Below are positions 27,766-36,354 of a stretch of DNA of 64,000 bases, one piece after another (positions within the stretch are counted from its first letter, which is position 1; each line of letters starts with the position of its first letter). A model generated the notes under the pieces. The model was not told the origin of the DNA, made no database searches, and worked only from the letters and a program-made list of their open reading frames with translations. Position numbers and translations under genes: made by a program. The stretch is taken from positions 620,001 through 684,000 of the forward strand of contig NZ_JAAOIX010000001.1 in NCBI RefSeq assembly GCF_011440395.1, given 5' to 3'. Origin of the DNA: Pseudomaricurvus alcaniphilus (lineage in GTDB: Bacteria > Pseudomonadota > Gammaproteobacteria > Pseudomonadales > Cellvibrionaceae).

Positions 27766-28443
27766 ATGAACAAGACCTTTACCCAGCTTCTACTGCTGGC
27801 AATCGTGTGCATTGCCGGCTATTGGCTTTTGCAACCTGACTCGGAACAATCTCCTCCGCCGCAGTCGATGCCCCTGCCCTGGGAAATCGAAACTCACGCC
27901 GACGGTACCTCCAGTGTGTTCGGCCTGCAACTGGAGACCACCACGGTAGCCGCCGCCCTGCAATTGCTGGGCGAGGATCACGAGCTGGGCATTATCAGCG
28001 ACCAGCAGGACCGCAGCGGCCTGGAGATCTATTACAGTCATTTCAAGACCGGCCCCCTCAAGGCCAAACTGATCCTGGGCGTTGCCGCCGAGCAGGCCGA
28101 GCTGGAAAAAATGCAAGCCGCTGCCAGCGTTGCCAGCTACACCAGTTCCGGCTCGCGCAAGTTTTTACTGAACGAGTCGGACCTGGCGCGCATTCAGCAG
28201 TGGCCCATCGCCAGCGTAACCCTGATTCCGGCGGCGCAGCTGGACACAGACACAATAGTGGCCCGCTTCGGCCCCCCGGCGAAACAGGTTGTGGTGGATG
28301 ACGAGGAAACCCACTTTTTGTATCCGGAAAAAGGTTTGGATATCACTCACAACAGCGAGGCCAAAGAGTTGATGCAATACGTGGCGCCGCGCTCGTTCGA
28401 GAAGCTGCTGCTACCCTTGAACTCCGCTGTGGTGCAACCCTGA
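27766..28443 (+). CDS. membrane-anchored protein of unknown function
   Basis: A 225-residue protein I do not recognise. Residues 5-23 are a signal anchor (LLLLAIVCIAGYWLL) with no lipobox; the rest is probably periplasmic: a proline-rich linker (PPPQSMPLPWEIE), then an alpha/beta region with VFGLQLETTTVAAALQLLG, and a C-terminal segment TIVARFGPPAKQVVVDDEETHFLYPEKGLDI. The latter resembles SmpA/BamE-like or CNP1-like folds only in general pattern. It starts 6 bp after rbgA and its stop overlaps the next ATG by 1 nt. Confidence 0.75.
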   Translation: MNKTFTQLLLLAIVCIAGYWLLQPDSEQSPPPQSMPLPWEIETHADGTSSVFGLQLETTTVAAALQLLGEDHELGIISDQQDRSGLEIYYSHFKTGPLKAKLILGVAAEQAELEKMQAAASVASYTSSGSRKFLLNESDLARIQQWPIASVTLIPAAQLDTDTIVARFGPPAKQVVVDDEETHFLYPEKGLDITHNSEAKELMQYVAPRSFEKLLLPLNSAVVQP

Positions 28444-29204
28444 TGCCGACACCGCACCCGCCCCACGCGGTGGATAGCTTGCGCAGCCGGTGCCAGGCCA
28501 GTTCGACCCGCAAGTTCAACGCCCGCGGCATCGCCTTGCAGCGCTGCCAGGGCTGCCTGCTGGGCCTGCAAACCTGCATCTGCCGGTGGCGCACGCCGGT
28601 GAGTAGCCGGGTCGAATTTGTATTGATCATGCACCGCGACGAAGTCTTCAAACCCACCAACACCGGCCGCCTGATCGCCGATACCCTGCCCAGCCAGTGT
28701 CACGCCTATTTGTGGAGCCGCACCGAACCGGACGCCGAGCTGCTGCAGTTATTAGCCGACCCCGCACGCCAATGCGTGCTGGTGTTTCCGCCGCGCCCCG
28801 AGCAACCGCGGCCACTTGCCAGCCCGGCCGATTTGCACGACGATAGCCGCACCCTGACATTTTTGTTGCTCGACGGAACCTGGAAGCAAGCCAGTAAAAT
28901 GGCCGCCAAGGCCAGCTGGCTGCGGGGCATCCCCGCTCTCGACCTGGACGCGGTGGTCGCTGACCAGCAACCGGTCAGCGGCAATTACCAGCTGCGCCAG
29001 GCCAGCGCCGACCACCACCTGTCCACCGCGGAAGCGGCGGCCCTGTGCCTGCGCGCCGCCAACCAATCCCATGCCAGTGAAACCTTATTGGACTATTTCA
29101 ACGTATTCAATGAACACTATGTGTCGACCCGCATGAATCGGCGTCCCAACACACTGCCCGCCCATCATCGTTTACTCGGAACTGCCAATGAACCTGCCGC
29201 CTGA
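28443..29204 (+). CDS. DTW-domain tRNA aminocarboxypropyltransferase-like
   Basis: A 253-residue DTW-domain protein. Members such as E. coli TapT (YfiP) add the acp group of SAM to uridine 47 of tRNA. Evidence: zinc-like CQGCLLGLQTCICRW near residue 36, MHRDEVFKPTNTGRLI, and the DTW motif as LLLDGTWKQASKM near 140. The gene starts on the last base of the preceding stop codon (TGATG) and overlaps the CbiX gene by 17 bp, so it is translationally coupled on both sides. Substrate specificity cannot be told from the sequence. Confidence 0.88.
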   Translation: MPTPHPPHAVDSLRSRCQASSTRKFNARGIALQRCQGCLLGLQTCICRWRTPVSSRVEFVLIMHRDEVFKPTNTGRLIADTLPSQCHAYLWSRTEPDAELLQLLADPARQCVLVFPPRPEQPRPLASPADLHDDSRTLTFLLLDGTWKQASKMAAKASWLRGIPALDLDAVVADQQPVSGNYQLRQASADHHLSTAEAAALCLRAANQSHASETLLDYFNVFNEHYVSTRMNRRPNTLPAHHRLLGTANEPAA

Positions 29205-29586
29205 ACACAAAGCCCTGGTCGTTATTGCCCACGGCAGCCGCCGCGTCGCCGCCAATGAGGAGTTCTTCACTCTGGTTGAGCGCATCGCGGCGCAAAACAG
29301 CGCCTACGCCCTCACCAAACCAGCCCTGCTGGAGCAGGCGCCTCCCACCTTGCTCCAGGCCTGCCAGGCCCTGCCTGCAAATATCAAGCAGATAGACGTC
29401 TACCCATTGTTTTTCAATTGCGGCCGTCACGTCGAAAAAGACATTCCAGCGCAGGTGGCCGAAGTGATGGAGGCCATGCCAACTGTAACCGTGAGGCTAC
29501 TGCCCTATTTCGGCAGCAGCCCGGATCTCGCTGCAGCGGTTTTGGAACACGCCCTTTCTTCTACTGCGCTGGATGGCCAGGATTGA
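29188..29586 (+). CDS. single-domain CbiX/sirohydrochlorin chelatase-like protein
   Basis: A 132-residue protein of the CbiX short type, which inserts cobalt or iron into sirohydrochlorin. The metal-binding His is in VVIAHGSRR (about residue 15), and PLFFNCGRHVEKDIP (about 74-88) is the second conserved stretch. No other siroheme or cobalamin genes are nearby, so the substrate is uncertain. It is the last gene of the rbgA operon; a 14-bp tandem repeat begins 45 bp after its stop. Confidence 0.88.
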   Translation: MNLPPEHKALVVIAHGSRRVAANEEFFTLVERIAAQNSAYALTKPALLEQAPPTLLQACQALPANIKQIDVYPLFFNCGRHVEKDIPAQVAEVMEAMPTVTVRLLPYFGSSPDLAAAVLEHALSSTALDGQD

Positions 29587-29631
29587 ACGCCGATGCTTTG
29601 GGAATGTGGTTTGGCTATGTTGCGTTGTGAG

Positions 29632-29687
29632 TGTAGTGCTGAGGGTGTTGTGCTGAGGGTGTAGCGCTGAGGGTGTAGCGCTGCGGC
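29632..29687. repeat. 14-bp tandem repeat, 4 units
   Basis: Four units of TGTAGYGCTGAGGG; units two and four carry substitutions. The array ends directly at the outer arm of the first hairpin element (29690). Confidence 0.85.
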
Positions 29688-29689
29688 CC

Positions 29690-29854
29690 GGTGGGTGTGC
29701 CCCCCAGACCGGCCGCAGGCTCTCCGCGCTTTTCGCGCTCCCGCCCTTTTATTAACTTCTGAATGGTCGCTAGCGCTCAAACATCCGTCCGCGAAAACCC
29801 GAAAAGCGCGGAGAGCCTAAACGCGACCTGATTGGTCTGGGGGGCACACCCACC
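29690..29854 (-). repeat. nested hairpin element, copy 1
   Basis: Outer arms of 21 nt (29690-29710 and 29834-29854) are perfectly complementary and begin GGTGGGTGTGCCCCCC. Inner arms of 19 nt, AGGCTCTCCGCGCTTTTCG (29717-29735) and its exact complement (29800-29818), enclose a loop with TAGCGCTCAAACATCCGT. Homology with copy 2 extends 13 bp beyond the outer arm (TGCTCGGTCAAGG). It is in minus orientation relative to copy 2. Confidence 0.9.
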
Positions 29855-30183
29855 GAGCCTTGACCGAGCATCGTTGCGGGTTTTAGTGGAAAAGCACAGG
29901 TATTGTCGGAATAAATTGGATGTGTTGGTCATCGTGGTTTGCTATTTAAAGAAATAGCATTCAGTGGAGCATAACAACTTGAGACGAGAAATCAGCTAAA
30001 GCCAGAATATTACCGCTAACAAATCATCTACATGTAACTCCACATGCATTCAGAAGAAAAATACCCGTGACAATGTATTGGATCAACTTAATTCGTGCAC
30101 ATCCATAAACACTGCTTTTTATCATTTTCGTGTAGACGGCGGCCTAGAGTTCAGGGATCTAGTAACCGATTAAAATCTATGGA

Positions 30184-30201
30184 TTCCCGCCTACGCGGGA
30201 A
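30184..30201. repeat. REP-like palindrome
   Basis: TTCCCGC-CTAC-GCGGGAA, perfect 7-bp stem, preceded by tgga. Same family as 9546-9565 and 56576-56595. Confidence 0.7.
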
Positions 30202-30295
30202 AGACTAAAAACGAACTTCTGGACGAGCATCGATTATTTAAGTTTAGGAAACAGTACACCAACCATCAGGCTGCAAAAATGCTCGGTCAAGGTGT

Positions 30296-30446
30296 GGTGG
30301 GTGTACCCCTCCAGACCAATCAGAGCGCGTTTAGGTTCGCAGCATCTTTTCGGGTTTTCGCGTACGGATGTTTGAGCGCTAGCGAGTTTCCGGGAGCGCG
30401 AAAAGATGCTGCGAACCTGCGCTCGGTCTGGAGGGGTGCACCCACC
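30296..30446 (+). repeat. nested hairpin element, copy 2
   Basis: Outer arms of 22 nt (30296-30317 and 30425-30446) are complementary except for one position (a G-T type pair). Inner arms of 20 nt, AGGTTCGCAGCATCTTTTCG (30333-30352) and its exact complement (30399-30418), differ from the inner arms of copy 1 yet pair perfectly. The loop GGATGTTTGAGCGCTAGCGA is shared with copy 1. The 12-mer AGTACACCAACC occurs on both sides (30253-30264 and 30473-30484). Confidence 0.9.
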
Positions 30447-30501
30447 GCGCCGTCGCGCTGAACTTGAATGTGAGTACACCAACCCGCTGTCCAGGTGCAG
30501 T

Positions 30502-30556
30502 GGCGCGAAAGATGTCTCAAACTTGCGCTCGGTCTGTTGGGGCGCACTTCCCACGG
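30502..30556 (+). repeat. half-copy remnant of the hairpin element
   Basis: gcgcgaaagatgtctcaaac and the following ttgcgctcggtctgttgggg match the right half of copy 2 (inner and outer right arms) with several substitutions. No left half is present, so it cannot form the hairpin. Confidence 0.65.
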
Positions 30557-30573
30557 TGATATCGGCTTGTCAT

Positions 30574-31080
30574 TCACGGCGAAAATGCTTTCACCAACTC
30601 TACCAACCGGTCGATGCGCTCGTTACTCAGTTGGCGATAATCCGGATAGGGACAGACCACTAATCGCTGCTCGACATTTACGGCAAAATGACTATCCAGC
30701 CACTGCAGCGGCGGCAGATCCAATTGTGCCCCGTAAGTTTTGCCGGCGACGATATGCACCGTGCCCGGCCGGCTGAAATCCGGCGCGCTGAACAACAGCG
30801 CCTCGGTGCAGCCCAACTGTAACAGGGAGCGGTCCCGGTACTGCTGCCAACTGCCGGCGGCCAGCACTTGCGGCGGCGCCAGGGCGAACAGGAACTTGGC
30901 GTAGACATTGAATACCTTGCGCCAGTGATTGCTGGTATGACTGACGATATGCTGCAACTCGCCAGCGGCCAGCGGTCGCAAATGGTCCAGTGTCGGGTAA
31001 TCATCCACAGGTGGGCGGTTGGCGATATAGAGCGCCAACTCATGGTTATCGCAGCCGAAGCCGATGGGTACGGTGCTCAC
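30574..31080 (-). CDS. uncharacterised 168-aa protein
   Basis: I do not recognise this protein with confidence. It is soluble, with no signal or membrane helices. A conserved-looking N-terminus (GFGCDNHELALYIANRPPVDDYPTL) and HTSNHWRKVFNVYAKFLFAL suggest a real folded protein, and codon use matches the neighbouring genes. It may belong to an uncharacterised gammaproteobacterial family (possibly DUF6942), but this is from memory of the YIANRPP motif only. Its 3' end abuts the repeat field; upstream is a 259-bp gap shared with the Lon-like gene. Confidence 0.65.
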   Translation of the reverse strand: MSTVPIGFGCDNHELALYIANRPPVDDYPTLDHLRPLAAGELQHIVSHTSNHWRKVFNVYAKFLFALAPPQVLAAGSWQQYRDRSLLQLGCTEALLFSAPDFSRPGTVHIVAGKTYGAQLDLPPLQWLDSHFAVNVEQRLVVCPYPDYRQLSNERIDRLVELVKAFSP

Positions 31081-31339
31081 TCGTTCTGGCGCCCTTTTCC
31101 TTGATCCGAATCAAGCCATAGTAGGCGCTGGCGGGAGACAATGAAACTGTTAACGGCAATACAACTTTAAGCACCAATAGCAGCACCTAACCTGCACGCA
31201 CCCCAGCACGAATACCCACTCGCGCGGGCCCGCCGTCCGTTGGCCGCCGCTAAGCATTCATTGACATCACCGGGGTTATGTTGTTACTTGTGTAAGCAAG
31301 TGATCAGCAAGAATTCACCTGGTACGCCGGAGGGAAATA

Positions 31340-33766
31340 GTGAATAACTCAAACTCTTCCATGGCGCTGGCGCCCGCGCAGCTCTGCAACAAATGCGACC
31401 CGGCCGACCTGGCTTTCAACGATACATCCGAGCTGGAACACCTGGACAACTTTTTTGGCCAGTCGCGGGCGGTTGAAGCCCTGCGTTTTGGTGTCGATAT
31501 CCACCACGAAGGCTACAATATCTTTGTACTTGGCCCCACCGGTATCGGCAAGCACGAAATGGTGGATGACTTCCTGCAGCGCCATGCCAAAGATGGTGAA
31601 CTGCCCTGCGACTGGTGTTACATCAACAATTTTGACGCGCCGCAGCGGCCGCGGGTACTGCAATTGCCACCGGGCAAAGCCTGCCAATTGCAGAAAGATA
31701 TGGAGCACTGCGTCGAAGATATCCTGATTGCCATTCCCGGTGTGTTTCAAAGCACCGAGTACAAGGCCAGGCTCAGCGAGTTAAACGAGGAGTACAGCGA
31801 GAAGGAGCAAAACGCCTTCCAGGAGCTGGCCGAAAAGGCTCGCGAGCACAGCGTCGCCCTGGTGCAAACCCCCTCCGGTTATACCCTGGCGCCCATCGCC
31901 GAGGACAAGATTCTCACCCCCACCGAATTCGATGCCCTGCCCGATGACGAACAGGAGCGCATCAAGAAAACTATCTCCAGTCTCAAGGAAGACCTGAAAC
32001 AAATCGTGCTCAATTTACCGGCGCTGATGAAAGAGAGCCGCAGTCGCCTGAAAAACCTCAATCGCGATTTCACCGAAAATGCCGTCAACCTGATATTCCG
32101 CGATTTGGAAAGCAAGTATTCCGACCTGCCGGAAGTGATGCACTTCCTCGGCAATGTCAAAAAGGATGTGATCGATAACGTCGATGCCTTCAGGGAAGAG
32201 GACCACTCCGGCAGTCCTGAGAACCAGAAAAACCTGGTCAAATCCTTCCCCATGTACCTGGTGAACGTGCTGGTCGACCGCTCCGGTTTAGAAGGTGCGC
32301 CAGTGGTGTATGAGAATAATCCGTCCCTGACCAACCTGATCGGACGGGTCGAACACGAGGCCCAGTATGGAGCGCTCACCACCAACTTTATGCTGATTCG
32401 CCCGGGCGCCCTGCACCGCGCCAATGGCGGCTACCTGTTGCTGGACGCCCTGAAACTGCTCAGCCACCCGTTTTCCTGGGAGGCGTTAAAGCGCGCCCTG
32501 CAAGCGCGGCAAGCGAAGATCGAATCCGCCGACCAGATTCTCAGCCTGGTCAGCACCAAGTCGCTGGAACCGGAGCCGGTGCCGCTGGATTTAAAGGTTG
32601 TTTTGCTGGGGGACCGGATGATCTACTACCTGCTGCAGGCCCACGATCCGGATTTCCGTACCCTGTTTAAAGTACCGGCCGACCTGTCCGAGGATGTGGA
32701 GCGCAACCCGGACAACAATTTCAGCTACGCCCGGCTTATCGCCGCTCTGCAGGCACGCAAAGGCACCCGCCCCTTCGACAGCAGTGCCGTAGCGCGGGTC
32801 ATCGAGCAGGGCTCGCGCAAGCTGGAAGACGCCAGCAAGCTGTCGTTGAGCCTGAACGGCCTGACCGATTTGCTGTTTGAAAGCGATTACTTTGCCGGCC
32901 GCGATGAGGCCGCCGTGGTCAGCGCCCGCCACGTGCAGAGTGCCATCACCGCCGCGGATGCCCGGCTCAGCCAATTCCGGGAAAAAACCGGCGAGAGTAT
33001 TCTCCGGGAAATTCAATTGGTGGACACCAGCGGGGCCAAAGTGGGCCAGATCAATGGCTTGTCCGTGTACCAATTGGGCGAGTTCGCGTTTGGCCGGCCG
33101 ACGCGTATCACCGCCCGGGCGCGGCTCGGCAGTGGCAAGGTGCTGGACATCGAAAAAGAGGTAAAGCTGGGCGGCAACATCCACTCCAAGGGGGTGATGA
33201 TTCTCAGTTCTTTTATCGCCAGCCGCTTTGCCCGCAACCGCCCCCTGCCCATCTCCGCCAGTCTGGTGTTCGAACAGTCCTACGGTGGCGTCGACGGCGA
33301 CAGTGCTACAATTGCGGAAATCACCGCGCTGCTATCGGCCATTGCCGCCATTCCCATCAAGCAATCACTGGCGGTAACCGGCTCCGTCAACCAGCATGGC
33401 CAGGTGCAGGCAATCGGCGGTATCAACCAGAAAATCGAGGGCTTCTTTGATATTTGCCAGGCCCGCGGCCTGAACGGCGAGCACGGTGTGGTGATGCCGG
33501 CTGCCAACGTGCAACACCTGATGCTCGAACAGCGGGTTATCGACGCGGTGGCGGAGGGCAAATTCCATATCCATGCAGTCAGTGATATCGACGCCGCCAT
33601 GAGCCTGCTGATGGACACAGAGGCCGGCGCACCGGACGGCAATGGTGCCTACCCGCCGGCGTCGATCAACGGCAAGGTTGTGGCCCAGATCGATCAATGG
33701 ATCGAATTGGGTCGCAAGTTCTCAGCCCACTCAGAGGGAGCCGGCAATGACAGCGGAAAAACGTAA
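31340..33766 (+). CDS. Lon-like ATP-dependent protease (AAA_32/LonC type)
   Basis: An 808-residue single-chain protease of the LonB-like family that includes Pseudomonas AsrA. An N-terminal region with ATP-site GPTGIGKHEM near residue 69 is followed by a long helical insert (about 130-300), the rest of the AAA module, and the Lon protease domain (about 570-790). The catalytic dyad is Ser655 (DGDSATIAE) and Lys698 (NQKIEGF), 43 residues apart, the spacing of Lon. GTG start with GGAGGG 5 nt upstream. A TTGACA hexamer at 31261 has only a weak -10 (TTACTT, 17-nt spacer). Overlaps the next gene by 20 bp. Confidence 0.92.
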   Translation: MNNSNSSMALAPAQLCNKCDPADLAFNDTSELEHLDNFFGQSRAVEALRFGVDIHHEGYNIFVLGPTGIGKHEMVDDFLQRHAKDGELPCDWCYINNFDAPQRPRVLQLPPGKACQLQKDMEHCVEDILIAIPGVFQSTEYKARLSELNEEYSEKEQNAFQELAEKAREHSVALVQTPSGYTLAPIAEDKILTPTEFDALPDDEQERIKKTISSLKEDLKQIVLNLPALMKESRSRLKNLNRDFTENAVNLIFRDLESKYSDLPEVMHFLGNVKKDVIDNVDAFREEDHSGSPENQKNLVKSFPMYLVNVLVDRSGLEGAPVVYENNPSLTNLIGRVEHEAQYGALTTNFMLIRPGALHRANGGYLLLDALKLLSHPFSWEALKRALQARQAKIESADQILSLVSTKSLEPEPVPLDLKVVLLGDRMIYYLLQAHDPDFRTLFKVPADLSEDVERNPDNNFSYARLIAALQARKGTRPFDSSAVARVIEQGSRKLEDASKLSLSLNGLTDLLFESDYFAGRDEAAVVSARHVQSAITAADARLSQFREKTGESILREIQLVDTSGAKVGQINGLSVYQLGEFAFGRPTRITARARLGSGKVLDIEKEVKLGGNIHSKGVMILSSFIASRFARNRPLPISASLVFEQSYGGVDGDSATIAEITALLSAIAAIPIKQSLAVTGSVNQHGQVQAIGGINQKIEGFFDICQARGLNGEHGVVMPAANVQHLMLEQRVIDAVAEGKFHIHAVSDIDAAMSLLMDTEAGAPDGNGAYPPASINGKVVAQIDQWIELGRKFSAHSEGAGNDSGKT

Positions 33767-34538
33767 ACGAACCATTCTGATCCCGCTGGATACGGAACCG
33801 GTGAGCAGTGACAACCTGACTTTCACCGCCATCCTGGCCAAGTATTTGAATGCCTCCTTGAGCGGTTTGTTCGTGGCCAACTCGCGCACCCTGGAAGCCG
33901 CCAACCTGCCCTTTGCCTTTGAGATCAACCGCTTTTCTGCCCAGGAGCGCAGCCTGCACCAGGCCGACCTGGCCCGCCTCAACCGCAAGAGCGCCAACGA
34001 CGTACAGCGGCTGTTGAACGATGTTTGCCAGCGCAACAAGATCAGCGTCACCTTTACCACCCTCACCGGCGAACTGATTGAAAGCGCCTTTGCCCAACCG
34101 GCGTCCGACATCCTGTTTTTCCCCAGGCAGCACAATTGGGTCAGTGCTCAATGGCAGTACCAGGCCCGCGGTCAATACCGCGCTCAATCCCCCGCGCGCC
34201 AGCGACTGGACCAGGTACTGGTTTACTACGACGCATCAGCGCAGGCGGAGGAAGCCATCAAACTGGCCCAGCGCCTCTGCAACAACCACCTGGCCTCCCG
34301 CCTGATCCTACTGTGTGAAGGTACTGCGCCGATCGAAGTCGTGCGGGCATTACAACAGCTGGGCATCCGCCCGGGCGTGCAACAGGTAACCACCAGCGAC
34401 CCGCTCTGGTTGCGTTCCCTGTACCTGACCGAATCGAGCCTGGTCCTGATTCCAAGAAGCAAATTGGCCGGCCTTACCCCCCAACAATTATCGTTTTTAT
34501 TCGCCCACTGCAAAGGCCAGATTCTGTTGCTGGATTAG
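33747..34538 (+). CDS. UspA-like protein coupled to the Lon-like protease
   Basis: A 263-residue protein with two weak universal-stress-protein-like halves: RKRTILIPLDTEPVSSDNLTFTAILAKYLNASLSGLFV at the start and LDQVLVYYDASAQAEEAIKLAQRLC near 150. The ATP-binding G-2x-G-9x-G motif is not evident in either half, so it is probably not an ATP-binding USP. The ATG has GAGGGAG upstream and lies 20 bp inside the Lon-like gene; coupling suggests the two act together, perhaps as protease and adaptor, which is inference. Confidence 0.78.
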   Translation: MTAEKRKRTILIPLDTEPVSSDNLTFTAILAKYLNASLSGLFVANSRTLEAANLPFAFEINRFSAQERSLHQADLARLNRKSANDVQRLLNDVCQRNKISVTFTTLTGELIESAFAQPASDILFFPRQHNWVSAQWQYQARGQYRAQSPARQRLDQVLVYYDASAQAEEAIKLAQRLCNNHLASRLILLCEGTAPIEVVRALQQLGIRPGVQQVTTSDPLWLRSLYLTESSLVLIPRSKLAGLTPQQLSFLFAHCKGQILLLD

Positions 34539-35010
34539 TGTAGTGCCGCTGGCACTTTGGCAGGTCTGGCTTCGGGAGCTTGCTTTCAAAACCCTCGACA
34601 GCAGGGATACTGTTGAGAAGTCGTCATGGATGGGCGCGGAGGTTGGGGTGGCAATGGGCGAGGTTGCGCGGCTGACCGTCTGCCGACATGGATGTCGGCA
34701 GTCGAGCGACCCAGGGAAGGGTTTAAGCGCGTCAGCTGCGCGACCTCGGCCATTGCCACTTGCAATAACCAAGGGGTTTAACCATCCCAATGAAAATCTT
34801 GAAAACAAGCCCCCGGAGCCAGGCCGGGTTACAAGCTGGCCCCCACGTAGACAAAAAGATAAATGCCGGCTACCACCGACAATTGGCTTATTCACAGGCA
34901 TAATCAGGAAGCATTAAGCGCCAACCTGCCCTGCCCCGATGGCCGCCCCTTGCTCGCCACCGCACCGCGGGTATATTCTCTGATTACATCCCTTTAATCC
35001 GGGAGCGCGT
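34539..35010. other. non-coding gap with dispersed repeat B
   Basis: 472 bp without a gene. Most is taken up by the repeat element at 34563-34826. The remainder (34830-35010) should hold the promoter for the CHAT operon; tatattctctgatt near 34972 could be a -10 region, with no clear -35. Confidence 0.6.
34563..34826. repeat. dispersed inverted-repeat element B
   Basis: The left arm (34563-34593, with CGGGAGCTTGCTTTCAAAAC) and right arm (34796-34826, AATCTTGAAAACAAGCCCCC) are diverged versions of the arms of element A (23383-23474). Inside is a perfect palindrome TGCCGACATGGATGTCGGCA (34681-34700). It is three times longer than element A because of extra sequence around 34620-34795. Confidence 0.75.
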
Positions 35011-36354
35011 ATGGCAGGTGAACACCGTTCACATCGCCGGCGAATCCCGCTGGCTGCGATTGCATTGCTGAGCTTCTGCCTGGCGGAAGGCACGGCCGCG
35101 GCAACGTCGAGACTCGAAGCTGCGCCCATCAAGCGCCTCGAACTCAGCACCGAGCGCACTACTCAACTCGCCACTGAAACCGCCACTGCCATCTCCGCTG
35201 AACGGGCCCCTGAACCTTCCCCCGCACTGACCGCTGAAAGCATCAAATCCCGCGAGCTGCACGTGCTCACCAAACCTGGCACCACCGCCAGTGCATCGAG
35301 CAGTTTGCAAAGAGTCACCGCGGATAATTTCAACAGCCTGGTTACCAGCAAAGCGGTACTGGTCGAAAGGGTCGACGCCAAACCCAGCGTGGTCGAACAG
35401 GCGGGGGCAACGGTCTGGCAATCCCAATACCGGGTGTTAATGCCCAAATCCGAGCGCGAGCCGGACCAACTGTGGACCTTGCGTCCTATAGTCCGGGTTC
35501 TCAATGCGCTGCAGTACGACGAAGGCAAGCGTCAGTTCAGCGCGCGGCTGTCGATCGGGGTGGTGGATGAAAGTGAGCCGCGCCTGCGGCGGCCACTGGC
35601 GGCGCCTTTTATGATCGACGTGGCCTCCGACAGCTTGCGCAGCATTTCTCCCCAGAGCATGCAGTTCGACCGCTCGGCCCTGTTTAAAACGGTGGACGTA
35701 TTCGACAACGCTCCCACCGAGCCGGCCAGTGTGCGCATCCTGCTGGCCGGTGACGACGCTACCGGCAGCGAAGTGGAACTGCCAGTGCGCCGCCCTTCCC
35801 TGCAGCTGTCCCTCAACCCGACCCGCATTCTCGGCATGGGCCTGGAAACCACCCAACTGACCGTAAACGCCGTCGGCCTGCGTGAACCGGAGGGCATGAC
35901 CATCAGCCTGGGCACCGATCACGGCCGCTTCCAACAGCCCATCCTGGTACTCAACGCCCAGGGCTTTGCCACCACCACACTGCGCTCCGCCGGACTGGGC
36001 CAGGCCAGCATAGAGGCCGGCGGCTCGCCCTTTACCACCACCAGTGCCAACGTCACCTTTGCCCTCCCGTGGACATTTTTGCTGGCGGTAATACTGGGTG
36101 GCTTTATCGGCGCCCTCGCTACCCGGGGTGGTCGCGCCCACTGGCTCAACAGCACCGTGACCGGAGTCGCCACCGGGATGATCGCCGCCGTGCTCTACGC
36201 GGTGGGTGTCAACGTGGTGGGTTTTGAGCCGGTAGCCCAGGTGGGTGAGGCGGTTACTTTTGCCATTGCCGCACTCGGTGCAGTGCTGGGCCCGGGTATA
36301 TTTGGCAAATCCGCCCGGAGCAGGCGCGATGGAGATATGGACGCCGCCTCCTAG
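35011..36354 (+). CDS. exported membrane protein, first gene of CHAT operon
   Basis: A 447-residue protein with no family I can name. Residues 1-31 are a signal peptide (RRRIPLAAIALLSFCLAEGTAAA). Residues 32-350 are periplasmic and beta-rich: an Ala/Thr/Ser-rich segment, then WTLRPIVRVLNALQYDEGKRQFSARLSIGVVDE, and an Ig-like stretch near 265-350 (LTVNAVGLREPEGMTISLGTDHGRF). Three hydrophobic helices (about 355-435) end the protein. The ATG has GGGAG 5 nt upstream. It overlaps the TPR-CHAT start by 26 bp. Confidence 0.8.
   Translation: MAGEHRSHRRRIPLAAIALLSFCLAEGTAAATSRLEAAPIKRLELSTERTTQLATETATAISAERAPEPSPALTAESIKSRELHVLTKPGTTASASSSLQRVTADNFNSLVTSKAVLVERVDAKPSVVEQAGATVWQSQYRVLMPKSEREPDQLWTLRPIVRVLNALQYDEGKRQFSARLSIGVVDESEPRLRRPLAAPFMIDVASDSLRSISPQSMQFDRSALFKTVDVFDNAPTEPASVRILLAGDDATGSEVELPVRRPSLQLSLNPTRILGMGLETTQLTVNAVGLREPEGMTISLGTDHGRFQQPILVLNAQGFATTTLRSAGLGQASIEAGGSPFTTTSANVTFALPWTFLLAVILGGFIGALATRGGRAHWLNSTVTGVATGMIAAVLYAVGVNVVGFEPVAQVGEAVTFAIAALGAVLGPGIFGKSARSRRDGDMDAAS

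Larger units (their letters stand above)
29587..30573. other. gene-free repeat field
   Basis: 987 bp with no credible gene. It holds a 14-bp tandem repeat (29632-29687), two copies of a nested hairpin element in opposite orientation (29690-29854 and 30296-30446), a REP-like hairpin (30184-30201) and a half-copy of the element (about 30502-30556). The 300 bp between the copies is AT-richer than its surroundings and I see nothing specific there. Open frames across the hairpins are artefacts of the palindromes. Confidence 0.8.

Noticed and set aside
29587-30573. CRISPR array
   Set aside because: The repeats are palindromic elements at irregular distances and tandem units without spacers; there are no cas genes.
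30279-30663. Short ORFs across the hairpin elements
   Set aside because: They appear on both strands because the DNA is palindromic. No Shine-Dalgarno or family.
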